Below are positions 18,364 to 26,200 of a DNA stretch of 40,054 nt, piece by piece. Under the pieces are notes generated by a model that had not been told where the DNA came from, ran no database searches, and saw only the letters and a program-made list of their open reading frames with translations. The first letter of the stretch is position 1. Every line of letters starts with the position of its first letter. The DNA lies in contig JAFGIK010000105.1 of NCBI GenBank assembly GCA_016929645.1, positions 1 to 40,054 on the forward strand, given 5' to 3'. This DNA comes from Candidatus Dojkabacteria bacterium. Lineage in GTDB: Bacteria > Patescibacteriota > Dojkabacteria > SC72 > JAFGCJ01. A program made the translations under genes and the position numbers.

Positions 18364-18782
18364 ACTAAGCAAATCATAAGCCGAATTCTGTTTAGATGAT
18401 CATCTATCTCATTCCGAAAATTCGGAAGTCCACAATCTGGCTGAGTTCTTCAAACAAAGTCAGATTTAGGATGCAGCGGTTAAACGCCTTGCTCAGAATG
18501 GGGGTTGCAACGCATCTATGCATTACTGCATAAACCGGTAGTCTCTTACACTACCTTTTCACCCTTACCAGATCGACTTTAAATCTTTGTAGAATATTTT
18601 CTCTCTCCACAAGAACTTAAAGTCAATCTGGCGGTATGTTTTCTGTTGCCCTTTTCTCCGAAAGATCACTCCCTCCCTGCTTCCACAGGCATTCCTCTCG
18701 AGTTGTCGAGATAACTATGAGTCCGGACTTTCCTCCTGCAAAAATATAAAAAATGTGCAGGCGATCATCTGATTTACTTAGT
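18364..18782 (-). ncRNA. rnpB: RNase P RNA, bacterial type A
   Basis: The catalytic RNA of ribonuclease P, which removes 5' leaders of tRNA precursors. The 5' and 3' ends pair as P1: ACTAAGTAAATC against GATTTGCTTAGT, 12 bp with one G-U. The conserved P4 and nearby blocks are present: GAGGAAAGTCCGGACTC (minus strand of 18719-18735), an ACAGAAA (near 18640), GGTGAAAAGGTAGTGTAAGAG (near 18550), and AACAGAATTCGGCTTAT (18376-18392) near the 3' end. A long imperfect arm at 18568-18631 (CCAGAT...ATCTGG) is P12. The length of about 419 nt is within the type A range. The ends are set by P1 and may be off by a few bases. Confidence 0.95.
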
Positions 18783-18790
18783 CGAGACAG

Positions 18791-18796
18791 ATTATA
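18791..18796 (-). promoter_or_regulatory. -10 box of rnpB promoter
   Basis: On the minus strand TATAAT, in the context TTGATATAAT, ends 8 bases before the first paired base of P1, which is the expected start distance. A clear -35 is not visible. Confidence 0.65.
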
Positions 18797-18950
18797 TCAA
18801 AATCAATTAAAGCATAGAATCAATATTTCTAAATGAGAATTTATTAGCCATCTTGTTTTACTTTTACGCAACAATACAAAATATCTATTAACTCTATATT
18901 TCGTAGATAATAAATTTACCAATTTTAATAATTTTTTAATAATTACCTTC

Positions 18951-18956
18951 TAGAAT
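18951..18956 (+). promoter_or_regulatory. Candidate -10 box of yifB (leaderless)
   Basis: TAGAAT (5/6 to the consensus) ends 8 bases before the ATG at 18965, so the leader would be 1-2 bases. No -35 and no Shine-Dalgarno are seen. Confidence 0.4.
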
Positions 18957-18964
18957 GTTAGGCG

Positions 18965-20449
18965 ATGGGTAAATTTGTAAATGTAATTTCGGGCACAACT
19001 GTCGGGCTTCAAGCTCTAAAAGTAGATGTAGAGATAAATATTTCTCGTGGTCTGCCAGTGACCAGAATTGTTGGTTTACCGGACAAATCAATATCTGAGG
19101 CAAGAGAACGTGTAAAATCAGCAATAAAGAGCTGCGGATATAAGTATCCAAACAAACGTGTAACAATAAATCTAGCTCCGTCAGATCTGGCAAAAACAGG
19201 GTCACATTTCGATTTACCCATCGCGATAGGTATAATAATTGCTGAATATTTTCCATTTCCACAAGTACTTGATAAATTAAAAAAGACTATATTGATTGGT
19301 GAACTCGGCCTTGATGGTGAGATAAAGAAAACCCGAACTCTGCCAATTCTTTATAATCTTGTTAATTTCATAGATAATTCCAAAATGATTGCATCAGCCG
19401 ATGCAAAGACATTTCTTCCTGGAAGTAATTCCCTATTTGGAGCCAAAAGTATTAATGAGGTCATAGAACATCTAACAAAACAAAAGCCTCTCGTACAACT
19501 TTCCAGCCGAAAATTCATAATATCTAAAAACGATGATTACAGTTCAATAATTATTGACCAGAATATAAAAAGGACAATAGAAATAGTATGCGCAGGTCGA
19601 CATAACTTCCTAATGACAGGGCCACCAGGTGCAGGCAAGACAACAATTGCACATGCGATTGGAATTCTTCAACCATCACTGTCAAATACTGCACTGGAAG
19701 AACAATATAGGATCTACAGCCTAACGTCAGAACCATTTAGCACAAATAGACCATTTAGAACGCCACATAACACAATTAGCAGATCAAAACTTTTTGGTAA
19801 TTCAATAACTGGAACTCCAGGAGAGATTACTTTAGCTCATCAGGGGATTCTTTTCCTAGATGAACTTCCCTATTTCAAATATATTGATCTTATAGGTATA
19901 AATACAATAATAGATAAACATCAGACAACATTACTAACCAAGGGATATCATATTATGCTACCCGCAGATTTTCAGTTAATTGCGGCAATGAATCCGTGCA
20001 AATGCGGAAATCTTGGTTCAAGAGTAAACGAATGCACATGCACAGTTAGTGAATTGGCAAGTTATAGGAAAAGAATCCCGTCTTCCTTCACAGATAGGAT
20101 TCCCATTCAAACAATTGTAGATATTAGGCCAAAAGGGTCAGAAGTGACAGATATCGTTAATGCAGATGAATTAAAAGCTATGCAAAATAGAATCAACAAC
20201 ATTTACACCATACAAAAGGAAAGAAAATTTTGTAACAGTAATATTCCGACAGAAAAAATCGGAAATATTTGTACATTGACAACAAATGCCAATAGACTAC
20301 TTAAAACAGCAACAGTCAGATTAGAAATTAGCAATAGAACTATAATTCAACTTTTAAAAATTGCCAGAACTATTGCAGATATCGAAAATCATACTGATAT
20401 CACAGAGGATGATATCGCTGAAGCGATAACCTACAGAAATCTTAAGTAG
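18965..20449 (+). CDS. yifB: YifB/ComM-family Mg-chelatase-like AAA+ ATPase
   Basis: A 494-residue AAA+ ATPase related to ComM, the helicase that promotes branch migration during integration of transformed DNA. Residues 1-170 are the N-terminal substrate domain with LPDKSISEARERVKSA and KTGSHFDLPIAIG. Walker A is GPPGAGKT (219-226), Walker B ILFLDEL (295-301). The NPCKCG at 343-348 and ECTCT near 356-360 form a possible metal-binding pair. The usual LDRID finger region reads TDRIPI at 376-381. The C-terminal lid has the expected helical repeats. The gene is alone on this strand, convergent with rpsI with a 21-base gap and no hairpin terminator. Confidence 0.93.
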   Translation: MGKFVNVISGTTVGLQALKVDVEINISRGLPVTRIVGLPDKSISEARERVKSAIKSCGYKYPNKRVTINLAPSDLAKTGSHFDLPIAIGIIIAEYFPFPQVLDKLKKTILIGELGLDGEIKKTRTLPILYNLVNFIDNSKMIASADAKTFLPGSNSLFGAKSINEVIEHLTKQKPLVQLSSRKFIISKNDDYSSIIIDQNIKRTIEIVCAGRHNFLMTGPPGAGKTTIAHAIGILQPSLSNTALEEQYRIYSLTSEPFSTNRPFRTPHNTISRSKLFGNSITGTPGEITLAHQGILFLDELPYFKYIDLIGINTIIDKHQTTLLTKGYHIMLPADFQLIAAMNPCKCGNLGSRVNECTCTVSELASYRKRIPSSFTDRIPIQTIVDIRPKGSEVTDIVNADELKAMQNRINNIYTIQKERKFCNSNIPTEKIGNICTLTTNANRLLKTATVRLEISNRTIIQLLKIARTIADIENHTDITEDDIAEAITYRNLK

Positions 20450-20470
20450 ATATTTGAAAACAAAAGAATT

Positions 20471-20857
20471 TTAACGTTTGGAGAATTGAGGTTTCTTTCT
20501 CGCTTTTCGAAAGAAATACTTTTTTCGCTCTGTTTGCCTTGAATCTCTTGTCAGAAAACCAGCTTTCCTCAGATCAGATTTTTTTTCAGGATCGTATTTA
20601 AGAATAGCACGAGCAAGTCCTAATGCAACAGCATCTGCTTGAGAAGATATTCCACTACCTGATACTTTTGCTGTAAAATTAACTTTTCCTTGAAGATTTG
20701 ATATGCTTAAAACTTCGTTAATTTTTTTAACAGAGAGTTTATCTTTAAAATACTCCTCTAACGGCTTTTCGTTAACAATAGACATGTCAGAACTTTCTTG
20801 AATTCTAACTCTTGCTGTTGATGATTTTCTTCCACCTCGACCTTCAAAATATTTCAT
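20471..20857 (-). CDS. rpsI: 30S ribosomal protein S9 (uS9)
   Basis: The 128 residues match the family. The N-terminus opens GRGGRKSSTARVRI; ISSQADAVALGLARAIL and the Arg/Lys-rich tail RDSRQTERKKYFFRKARKKPQFSKR are diagnostic; the C-terminal Lys-Arg reaches the P-site tRNA in the ribosome. It is last in the large operon, 12 bases after rplM, the usual rplM-rpsI pair. It ends opposite yifB. Confidence 0.98.
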   Translation of the reverse strand: MKYFEGRGGRKSSTARVRIQESSDMSIVNEKPLEEYFKDKLSVKKINEVLSISNLQGKVNFTAKVSGSGISSQADAVALGLARAILKYDPEKKSDLRKAGFLTRDSRQTERKKYFFRKARKKPQFSKR

Positions 20858-20869
20858 AAGTAATAATTA

Positions 20870-21295
20870 TTAATCAACTAATTTAGGATTATGCATTTTA
20901 TGCTTGTGCTCACTTGTTTTGTAAACATGTAAACGACTCATAACTTGATCTCGCCATTTATTCTTTGGCAACATATTTTTGACAGCAAGTTTAATAATAT
21001 TTTCAGATTTTGTGTCTAACATCTCTGAAAGAGATGTTACAGTTAAACCACCTGGGTACCCTGAATGTCGATAATACATCTTTTGTTCAGCTTTATTACC
21101 AGTAAACTTTATCTTATCAGTATTTATTACAACAACATAATCACCACAATCTATATTCGGAACTCGGTTCACTTTACCCTTACCAATAAGAAGCGAAGCG
21201 ATTTTTGTTGCTACACGGCCAATAATCTTACCACCAGCATCAACAAGATACCATTCTCTTTTTATTTTTTGTTCATTTATCCAAGTAGTTTTCAA
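20870..21295 (-). CDS. rplM: 50S ribosomal protein L13 (uL13)
   Basis: The 141 residues match the family: MKTTWINEQ, REWYLVDAGGKIIGRVAT, NIDCGDYVVVINTDKI, YYRHSGYPGGL and MLPKNKWRDQVMSRLHVY. An early 50S assembly protein. The only suitable start is a TTG at 21295. It lies 18 bases after rplQ and precedes rpsI, so the rplM-rpsI pair is attached to the alpha operon here. Confidence 0.98.
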   Translation of the reverse strand: MKTTWINEQKIKREWYLVDAGGKIIGRVATKIASLLIGKGKVNRVPNIDCGDYVVVINTDKIKFTGNKAEQKMYYRHSGYPGGLTVTSLSEMLDTKSENIIKLAVKNMLPKNKWRDQVMSRLHVYKTSEHKHKMHNPKLVD

Positions 21296-21313
21296 GAATA
21301 ATTTTTAATCAAT

Positions 21314-21895
21314 TTATATTCCAGAACGAGATTTAGCTCGTTGTTTATTTTGTATAGAAGGCCCAGTATTTTTTCGTCCCAAAATAGAATTACCAATTTT
21401 AGCAAGGAATCCTTCATCTTTTGCTGTTTTTTCAGTATTTGTTTTATTTGTTTCTGATTTAACTTTTTTCTTAGTAATCTTCTTGCTAGTAGACTTTTTG
21501 ATTTCTACCATAGATTTTCTATAATCATCTGCCTTAAACAATTTTAGCTCAGTCAGCTCAGAATTATCACCAGATCTGAAACCTACTTTTACACTGGAAA
21601 TAAATCCTGTCAATGGCAATTCCTTATCTGATTTAATAAAATCAATATATTTAGACATTGCATCTACTATTTTTTTGTAGCCATATCTTCTCATAAGTGC
21701 ATTTACTCGACTCTCTTTATCAAGAGTAAGAGCAAAATGAATCTCTTTTTCTGCAAAAGTCTTCAAAGTTTTAGCCTTACCAGTAATAGTTTTTATCTGA
21801 GCATAACTCAATAGAGACAGCAACAAATTATTTAACTGCGCTTTACTATGACTTTTCTTGACATTTAATTTGTATTTTTTTACTCGCTTTTTCAT
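21314..21895 (-). CDS. rplQ: 50S ribosomal protein L17 (bL17), with basic C-terminal extension
   Basis: Residues 1-125 are the L17 domain (HSKAQLNNLLLSLL, KTITGKAKTLKTFAEKEI, RSGDNSELTEL). The protein is 193 residues against about 120-130 in most bacteria; the extra C-terminal 65 residues are rich in Lys, Ser and Thr and probably disordered or RNA-binding. The ATG overlaps the rpoA TGA by 4 bases (ATGA), so translation is coupled. Confidence 0.95.
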   Translation of the reverse strand: MKKRVKKYKLNVKKSHSKAQLNNLLLSLLSYAQIKTITGKAKTLKTFAEKEIHFALTLDKESRVNALMRRYGYKKIVDAMSKYIDFIKSDKELPLTGFISSVKVGFRSGDNSELTELKLFKADDYRKSMVEIKKSTSKKITKKKVKSETNKTNTEKTAKDEGFLAKIGNSILGRKNTGPSIQNKQRAKSRSGI

Positions 21896-22857
21896 TCTCT
21901 TAATTTCAAACCATAACCATTAATTAATTCTTTTACTTCAGATAATGCTTTGTCTCCAAAACCAGAAAGATTTAGAAGTTCTTCTGAACTTTTCTCTACA
22001 ATATCACCAACTGTCTTAATACCGGCATCAATCATACTGGATTTCGCTCGTTTCGACACTGGCAAATCTTCAACAAAAAGTGCCTTTATATCATTTGATG
22101 AAACATCTTCTGTCTCTGAGACTTTTTCTTCTTCTGAAGTTTCTACTTTTTCGATTTGTTTATCTATTTCTTTTGGTTCAAAGCTTAAAATATCGATGAT
22201 TCTGGTAAACATCTTTGTCAGCTTTTCTGCACATGAACCAAGAGCATCCTTTGGATCAACAGATCCATCTGAAAAAATTGTCATTGTTACCATATCTAGG
22301 TTCATCATCTCACCTTTTCTTGTTTCGTCAACTCTAAAATTTACTCGCTCAATAGGGCTAAATGAAGCATCAAGAGGTAATCGTCCAACTTCAGATCTGA
22401 CTTCTTCATCTCCAAGCTTGTATCCAACACCACGCTCAACAATAATTTCCATATCGATAGAGGAATTTGAGTCAGTTAATGTTGCAATAATAGTATCTGG
22501 ATTTAATACAGTTACAGATTCAGTTAATTCTAAATCCGAAGCCTTGACCTCTTTGGCTCCCTTTTCAGACAATCTTACCACTTGAGGTTCATTTGAATCA
22601 CAATTGAATTTTATACGCTTCAAGTTAAGCTCGATATCAAGAACATTTTCTTTAATGCCTTTGATCGTTGAATACTCATGATCAATACCAGATATCTTAA
22701 AACTTGTTATCCCTGCCCCAGGCAAAGAGGATAGCAATACTCTTCTTAGAGAGTTTGCAACTGTATGACCAAAACCTCTTGGAAGAGGTCCAATTTTAAA
22801 AACACCAGTCTTTCCATCGTTCGCAACCACCTCAATTGTAAAATCAGCAAAATCCAT
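21892..22857 (-). CDS. rpoA: DNA-directed RNA polymerase subunit alpha
   Basis: The 321 residues include the N-terminal dimerisation and assembly domain (PLPRGFGHTVANSLRRVLLSSLPG, then the DASFSPIERVNFRVDETRKGE block), an acidic Glu/Ser-rich linker around 235-250, and the C-terminal domain (about 252-318, with ISSAGIKTVGDIV-like KSSMIDAGIKTVGDIV and LLNLSGFGDKALSEVKELI) that contacts UP elements and activators. All parts are intact. It is the next-to-last core gene of the alpha operon before rplQ. Confidence 0.98.
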   Translation of the reverse strand: MDFADFTIEVVANDGKTGVFKIGPLPRGFGHTVANSLRRVLLSSLPGAGITSFKISGIDHEYSTIKGIKENVLDIELNLKRIKFNCDSNEPQVVRLSEKGAKEVKASDLELTESVTVLNPDTIIATLTDSNSSIDMEIIVERGVGYKLGDEEVRSEVGRLPLDASFSPIERVNFRVDETRKGEMMNLDMVTMTIFSDGSVDPKDALGSCAEKLTKMFTRIIDILSFEPKEIDKQIEKVETSEEEKVSETEDVSSNDIKALFVEDLPVSKRAKSSMIDAGIKTVGDIVEKSSEELLNLSGFGDKALSEVKELINGYGLKLRE

Positions 22858-22878
22858 AATTGCAATTAATAAATAAAA

Positions 22879-23478
22879 TTATCTTGAATAGAACTCAATT
22901 ATTAAGTTCTCCTTGATCTCCTCTGAAATCATAGACCTTTCGGGAATCGTAACAATTTCACCACCTGATTTATTTTTCTTTATCCAAGCTGGTGTTTTTA
23001 CATTACTAGCAGGATTTGAAACAAAATTTTTATCGTATAAACTAACTTTATCACCAACTTTCAATACTCTTGATGGAATATTAGACTTTCTGTCATTGAC
23101 TGAAAATTTACCATGATTGACAGCTTGTCTTGCTGCAGCTCTTGATGGAGAAAATCCCAATAAATATACAACATTATCTAATCTTAATTCTAGTAACTGA
23201 AGCATTTTTAAACCTTTATCACCACCAGATTGTTTCGCTTTATTGAAAACATTTTTCATTTGAGTTTCATTAAGTCCATAAACCTTCTTAACATTCTGTT
23301 TAGCTCGTAATCGCTGTCCATAGTTTGATAATCTCCGTGAGAATCCAGTAGATTGACCAGGTAAGGTTTGTCTTCTTGAAAGAGCACACTTCTCAGTATA
23401 GCAACGATCTCCTTTTAGGAAGAGCTTAGTCTGAGATCTTCTACAAATTTTACATTTACTATCAGTAATTCTTGACAT
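22879..23478 (-). CDS. rpsD: 30S ribosomal protein S4 (uS4), zinc-binding form
   Basis: A primary 16S rRNA-binding protein. The 199 residues contain the S4 RNA-binding domain with LRLDNVVYLLGF and RAAARQAVNHGKFSVNDRKSNIPS. The N-terminal cysteines at 9, 12, 26 and 31 (CxxC...CxxxxC) mark the zinc-containing form. It lies in the usual rpsM-rpsK-rpsD-rpoA order, 23 bases after rpsK. Confidence 0.98.
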   Translation of the reverse strand: MSRITDSKCKICRRSQTKLFLKGDRCYTEKCALSRRQTLPGQSTGFSRRLSNYGQRLRAKQNVKKVYGLNETQMKNVFNKAKQSGGDKGLKMLQLLELRLDNVVYLLGFSPSRAAARQAVNHGKFSVNDRKSNIPSRVLKVGDKVSLYDKNFVSNPASNVKTPAWIKKNKSGGEIVTIPERSMISEEIKENLIIEFYSR

Positions 23479-23501
23479 AAACGATTATTACAAAAATATT
23501 A

Positions 23502-23927
23502 TTATTTTCTTGGTGCTTTCCGCTGCCTACATCCATTGTGAGGAATCGGAGTAATATCGGAAAGTACGGTAATATTAATCCCTGCTGCGGCTAATGATTT
23601 TACTGCAGAATTTCGTCCTTGACCAGGACCTTTTATATAAACTTTAGCCTCTTTCATTCCAACCTTTTGAAGTTTTTCTACGATATTTTCTGCAGATTTT
23701 GCTGCTGCAAATGCAGTACTTCCTTTTGTACCAGAAAAACCAACAACTCCTGAGCTACAACTAGCAACACAATTACCTTCAGGATCAGTAACTGTTACTA
23801 TCGTATTATTAAAACTTGCATGAACATGAATAATGCCTTCTGGAACAAGTTTCTTTTTGCTCTTTTGTTTAGGAGCTTCACTTTTGGACCCAGTCTCTTT
23901 TTGTTTTGTGTTTTTTGGTTTTTCCAT
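23502..23927 (-). CDS. rpsK: 30S ribosomal protein S11 (uS11)
   Basis: The 141 residues match the family: GIIHVHASFNNTIVTVTD, SSGVVGFSGTKGSTAFAA, VYIKGPGQGRNSAVKSL and ITVLSDITPIPHNGCRQRKAPRK. It is part of the 30S platform near the mRNA exit. About 30 residues at the N-terminus are Lys-rich and longer than usual. It has no visible Shine-Dalgarno. Confidence 0.98.
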   Translation of the reverse strand: MEKPKNTKQKETGSKSEAPKQKSKKKLVPEGIIHVHASFNNTIVTVTDPEGNCVASCSSGVVGFSGTKGSTAFAAAKSAENIVEKLQKVGMKEAKVYIKGPGQGRNSAVKSLAAAGINITVLSDITPIPHNGCRQRKAPRK

Positions 23928-23949
23928 TATTTATTGTATTAAATAATCA

Positions 23950-24330
23950 TTAAGTTTTTTCTAATGTATGCTTCAAACCACCAATAGGAAGAGATTTACC
24001 TTTCCTTGTGTGTGCATTGTGTCGTGTTCGTTGACCTCTAACAGGAAGTCCTAACTTATGACGAATACCACGATAACACCTGATTTCTTTAAGCCTCTTA
24101 ATATTTCGTAAATTCTTCTGTCTTAATTCGCCCTCAAGAATATATTCTTCAAGAACACCAAGAAGCTTTGTACTTTCAGCAGAGGTTAGATCTTTAGTTC
24201 TTATAGATTCAGAAATACCGGCTTTTTCAACAATAGATTTTGCTAAAGTTTGTCCAATACCATGAATATAGGTAAGAGATACCCATACTTTCTTTTCGTC
24301 AGGAACTTCAACCCCTCTGAATCTTGCCAC
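23950..24330 (-). CDS. rpsM: 30S ribosomal protein S13 (uS13)
   Basis: The 126 residues match the family: MARFRGVEVPDEKKVWVSL, YIHGIGQTLAKSI, RDTKRL-like KRLKEIRCYRGIRHKLGLPVRGQRTRHNAHTRKGK. It lies in the 30S head and contacts L5 (bridge B1b) and P-site tRNA. It sits between rpmJ (26-base gap) and rpsK. Confidence 0.98.
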   Translation of the reverse strand: MARFRGVEVPDEKKVWVSLTYIHGIGQTLAKSIVEKAGISESIRTKDLTSAESTKLLGVLEEYILEGELRQKNLRNIKRLKEIRCYRGIRHKLGLPVRGQRTRHNAHTRKGKSLPIGGLKHTLEKT

Positions 24331-24356
24331 TATTTATATAAATTAAAAATTAATAA

Positions 24357-24476
24357 TTATTTACCCTGTCGTTGTTTGTGCTTTGGGTTTTTCTTACAAT
24401 ACACGTAAAGTATCCCATCACGTCGGACAATATAACACGAATCACAGATTTTTTTAACAGATGCTTGAACTTTCAT
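24357..24476 (-). CDS. rpmJ: 50S ribosomal protein L36 (bL36)
   Basis: A 39-residue zinc-binding protein found between infA and rpsM. It opens [19 protein letters not shown] and ends [10 protein letters not shown]. The zinc ligands are Cys11, Cys14, Cys27 and His33, with the same Cys-to-His spacing as in E. coli. Its length is as in the family. It starts two bases after the infA stop. Confidence 0.95.
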   Translation of the reverse strand: MKVQASVKKICDSCYIVRRDGILYVYCKKNPKHKQRQGK

Positions 24477-24478
24477 AA

Positions 24479-24709
24479 TTATTTATACCGGTATGTAATT
24501 CTACCTTTATTTAAATCATAAGGTGTAATTTCAAGTTTTACTTTATCACCTTTAAGTATCTTAATATAATGCATCCTCATCTTACCCGAAAGATATGCAA
24601 TTATCTCATGATTTTCACCATTAATATCAATATTTACTCTAAAAAAAGTATTAGGCAGGCATTCTTCAACAACACCATCAACTTCAAATTTCTCAGTACT
24701 CTTACTCAT
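24479..24709 (-). CDS. infA: Translation initiation factor IF-1
   Basis: The 76 residues form one S1-type OB fold that blocks the A site during initiation. [40 protein letters not shown] and LNKGRITYR match the family. It lies 82 bases after map, where an internal promoter is visible, so the infA-to-rpsI genes can be expressed apart from the upstream operon. Confidence 0.97.
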   Translation of the reverse strand: MSKSTEKFEVDGVVEECLPNTFFRVNIDINGENHEIIAYLSGKMRMHYIKILKGDKVKLEITPYDLNKGRITYRYK

Positions 24710-24762
24710 ACAATAAATAGCAAGCTATAATCAATAATTTAAAAATTTCGTAATCTTGCAGG

Positions 24763-24791
24763 ATTATAGCAAAGACAAGCTTCTCTTGCAA
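24763..24791 (-). promoter_or_regulatory. Internal operon promoter before infA (TTGCAA-N17-TATAAT)
   Basis: The -35 TTGCAA (24786-24791) begins right after the map stop codon; 17 bases on is a perfect -10 TATAAT (24763-24768) with TGC before it, an extended -10. The -35 and spacer length equal those of tuf. The leader to infA is about 47 bases. The -10 lies in a 9-base inverted repeat, GCTATAATC / GATTATAGC, at 24724-24732 and 24762-24770. Confidence 0.7.
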
Positions 24792-25532
24792 TCATAAAGC
24801 AGTTATTACTTCGGGTTTTTCAAATACAGCAATTGTATTTTCGAACAACGCAGAAAGCTTACCATCCTTTGTCTTTGTTGTCCAGCCATCAATTTTAGAA
24901 AAAGAGATTTCTGGACGTCCCATATTTATTATTGATTCAATTGCGATAGTTTGACCCTCACTAAGAACATCGCCCTCACCTTTTAAGCCATAACCAGGAA
25001 TCATTGGCTCTTCGTGAAGTTTATACCCGACCCCATGACCTACCATTTCTCGAACAACAGAATATCCATATTTTTCAACGGTTGACTGAATAGCAAAACC
25101 AATATCTCCAACTGTATTTCCAGGCTTTGCTTGATTTATTGCATTCTGCAAGGATTCGTTTACAATATTTAGAAATTTTTGCGAATCTTTTGATATTTTT
25201 CCAACTCCAACAGTTCTTGCCATATCAAGAATCACATCCTTGTATTTGATTCCAAAATCAATACTTACAATATCACCCTCTTTCAGTTTCCTGTCATCAG
25301 GAATTCCATGAACTACTGTGTCATTCGGTCCTACACACAACACATTAGGGAATCCATCATAACCCTTAAATGCCGGAACAACATTGTTTTTATCACAGAG
25401 ATATTCAGCAAAATTATCAAGCTCTTCCGTGGTAATTCCAGGCTTAACCTCATCCATCACCTTTTTTAGTATTTGACTTGCAATTTTGCCACCAATCCTC
25501 ATTTGCTCTATTTTTTTCTTGTCATAATCCAT
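24792..25532 (-). CDS. map: Methionine aminopeptidase, type I
   Basis: Removes the initiator Met from nascent proteins. The 246 residues have the pita-bread fold with His75, metal ligands Asp92 (VSIDFG), Asp103, His166 (VGHGVG), Glu199 (IAIES) and Glu231 (FENTIAV), and HEEP at 173-176. The residue after Glu199 is Ser where most have Pro. The start overlaps adk by 25 bases. It lies between adk and infA, the usual secY-adk-map-infA order. Confidence 0.95.
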   Translation of the reverse strand: MDYDKKKIEQMRIGGKIASQILKKVMDEVKPGITTEELDNFAEYLCDKNNVVPAFKGYDGFPNVLCVGPNDTVVHGIPDDRKLKEGDIVSIDFGIKYKDVILDMARTVGVGKISKDSQKFLNIVNESLQNAINQAKPGNTVGDIGFAIQSTVEKYGYSVVREMVGHGVGYKLHEEPMIPGYGLKGEGDVLSEGQTIAIESIINMGRPEISFSKIDGWTTKTKDGKLSALFENTIAVFEKPEVITAL

Positions 25533-26200
25533 TTTTCCAGATCTTTCAATAAATTTTGGTGAATTTCTTCAATAGAAGGCGTCGAATCGATTTCTATTAA
25601 AATACCTTTTTCCTTGTATATTTCAACAATTGGTGCTGTTTTTTTGAAAAATTCAACTAATCTTTCACGGATTGCTTCAGGTTTGTCATCATCTCTAGTA
25701 ACAAGTATTTCACCATCATTGTCACAAACACCTTTCATTTTAGGTTTTTTGTACTTAATATTATAATCAGCACCACATTTAGGACATATTCTTCTTGTTG
25801 ACATCCTATCAATAGCAGCTTCTTCAGAAAGTTTGAAATAAATGACACAATCTAAAGATCGATCATATTTTTCAAGAAGCAGATCAAACTTGTGTACTTG
25901 TTCAGCAGTTCTAACAACCTGGGAAAAAATCCACGGTTTTGCAACTTCATATTTTTTTAGCCATTCTTCAAAAAGTTCAAATGTAAGTTTATCTGGAACC
26001 CATTCACCTTTGCTCCAATACTTGTATGCTGCAAGACCAGATTTTGTCTTTTCCTTATATAAAGATCTAAACATCTCTCCTGTTCCAATTTTCTGATACT
26101 CACATTTTGAAATCAGCAAATCTATCTGGGTGTCTTTGCCACAACCAGAAGGTCCTAAAACCATAACTGTTTTGGGGTATTGCTCACAAGTAACTCTCAT
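25508..26200 (-). CDS. adk: Adenylate kinase, divergent, zinc-LID type
   Basis: Interconverts ATP + AMP and 2 ADP. The 230 residues hold a P-loop GPSGCGKDT (16-24; the family usually has GKGT), the AMP-binding region IGTGEMFR (38-45), a Zn-LID with Cys139, Cys142, Cys159 and Asp162, and RRICPKCGADYN. The usual DGFPR motif is replaced by FSQVVR (92-97), keeping only the Arg. Position between secY and map supports the call. Both starts overlap neighbours (17 bases with secY, 25 with map). A divergent nucleoside-monophosphate kinase with altered specificity is the alternative. Confidence 0.85.
   Translation of the reverse strand: MRVTCEQYPKTVMVLGPSGCGKDTQIDLLISKCEYQKIGTGEMFRSLYKEKTKSGLAAYKYWSKGEWVPDKLTFELFEEWLKKYEVAKPWIFSQVVRTAEQVHKFDLLLEKYDRSLDCVIYFKLSEEAAIDRMSTRRICPKCGADYNIKYKKPKMKGVCDNDGEILVTRDDDKPEAIRERLVEFFKKTAPIVEIYKEKGILIEIDSTPSIEEIHQNLLKDLEKWIMTRKK

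Noticed and set aside
18300-18368. 22-codon ORF between fmt and rnpB
   Set aside because: Too short, ends inside the rnpB 3' end and has no ribosome-binding site.
21950-22585. 211-residue open frame on the plus strand
   Set aside because: It lies wholly antisense to rpoA, with Ser/Thr-rich shadow composition and no promoter.
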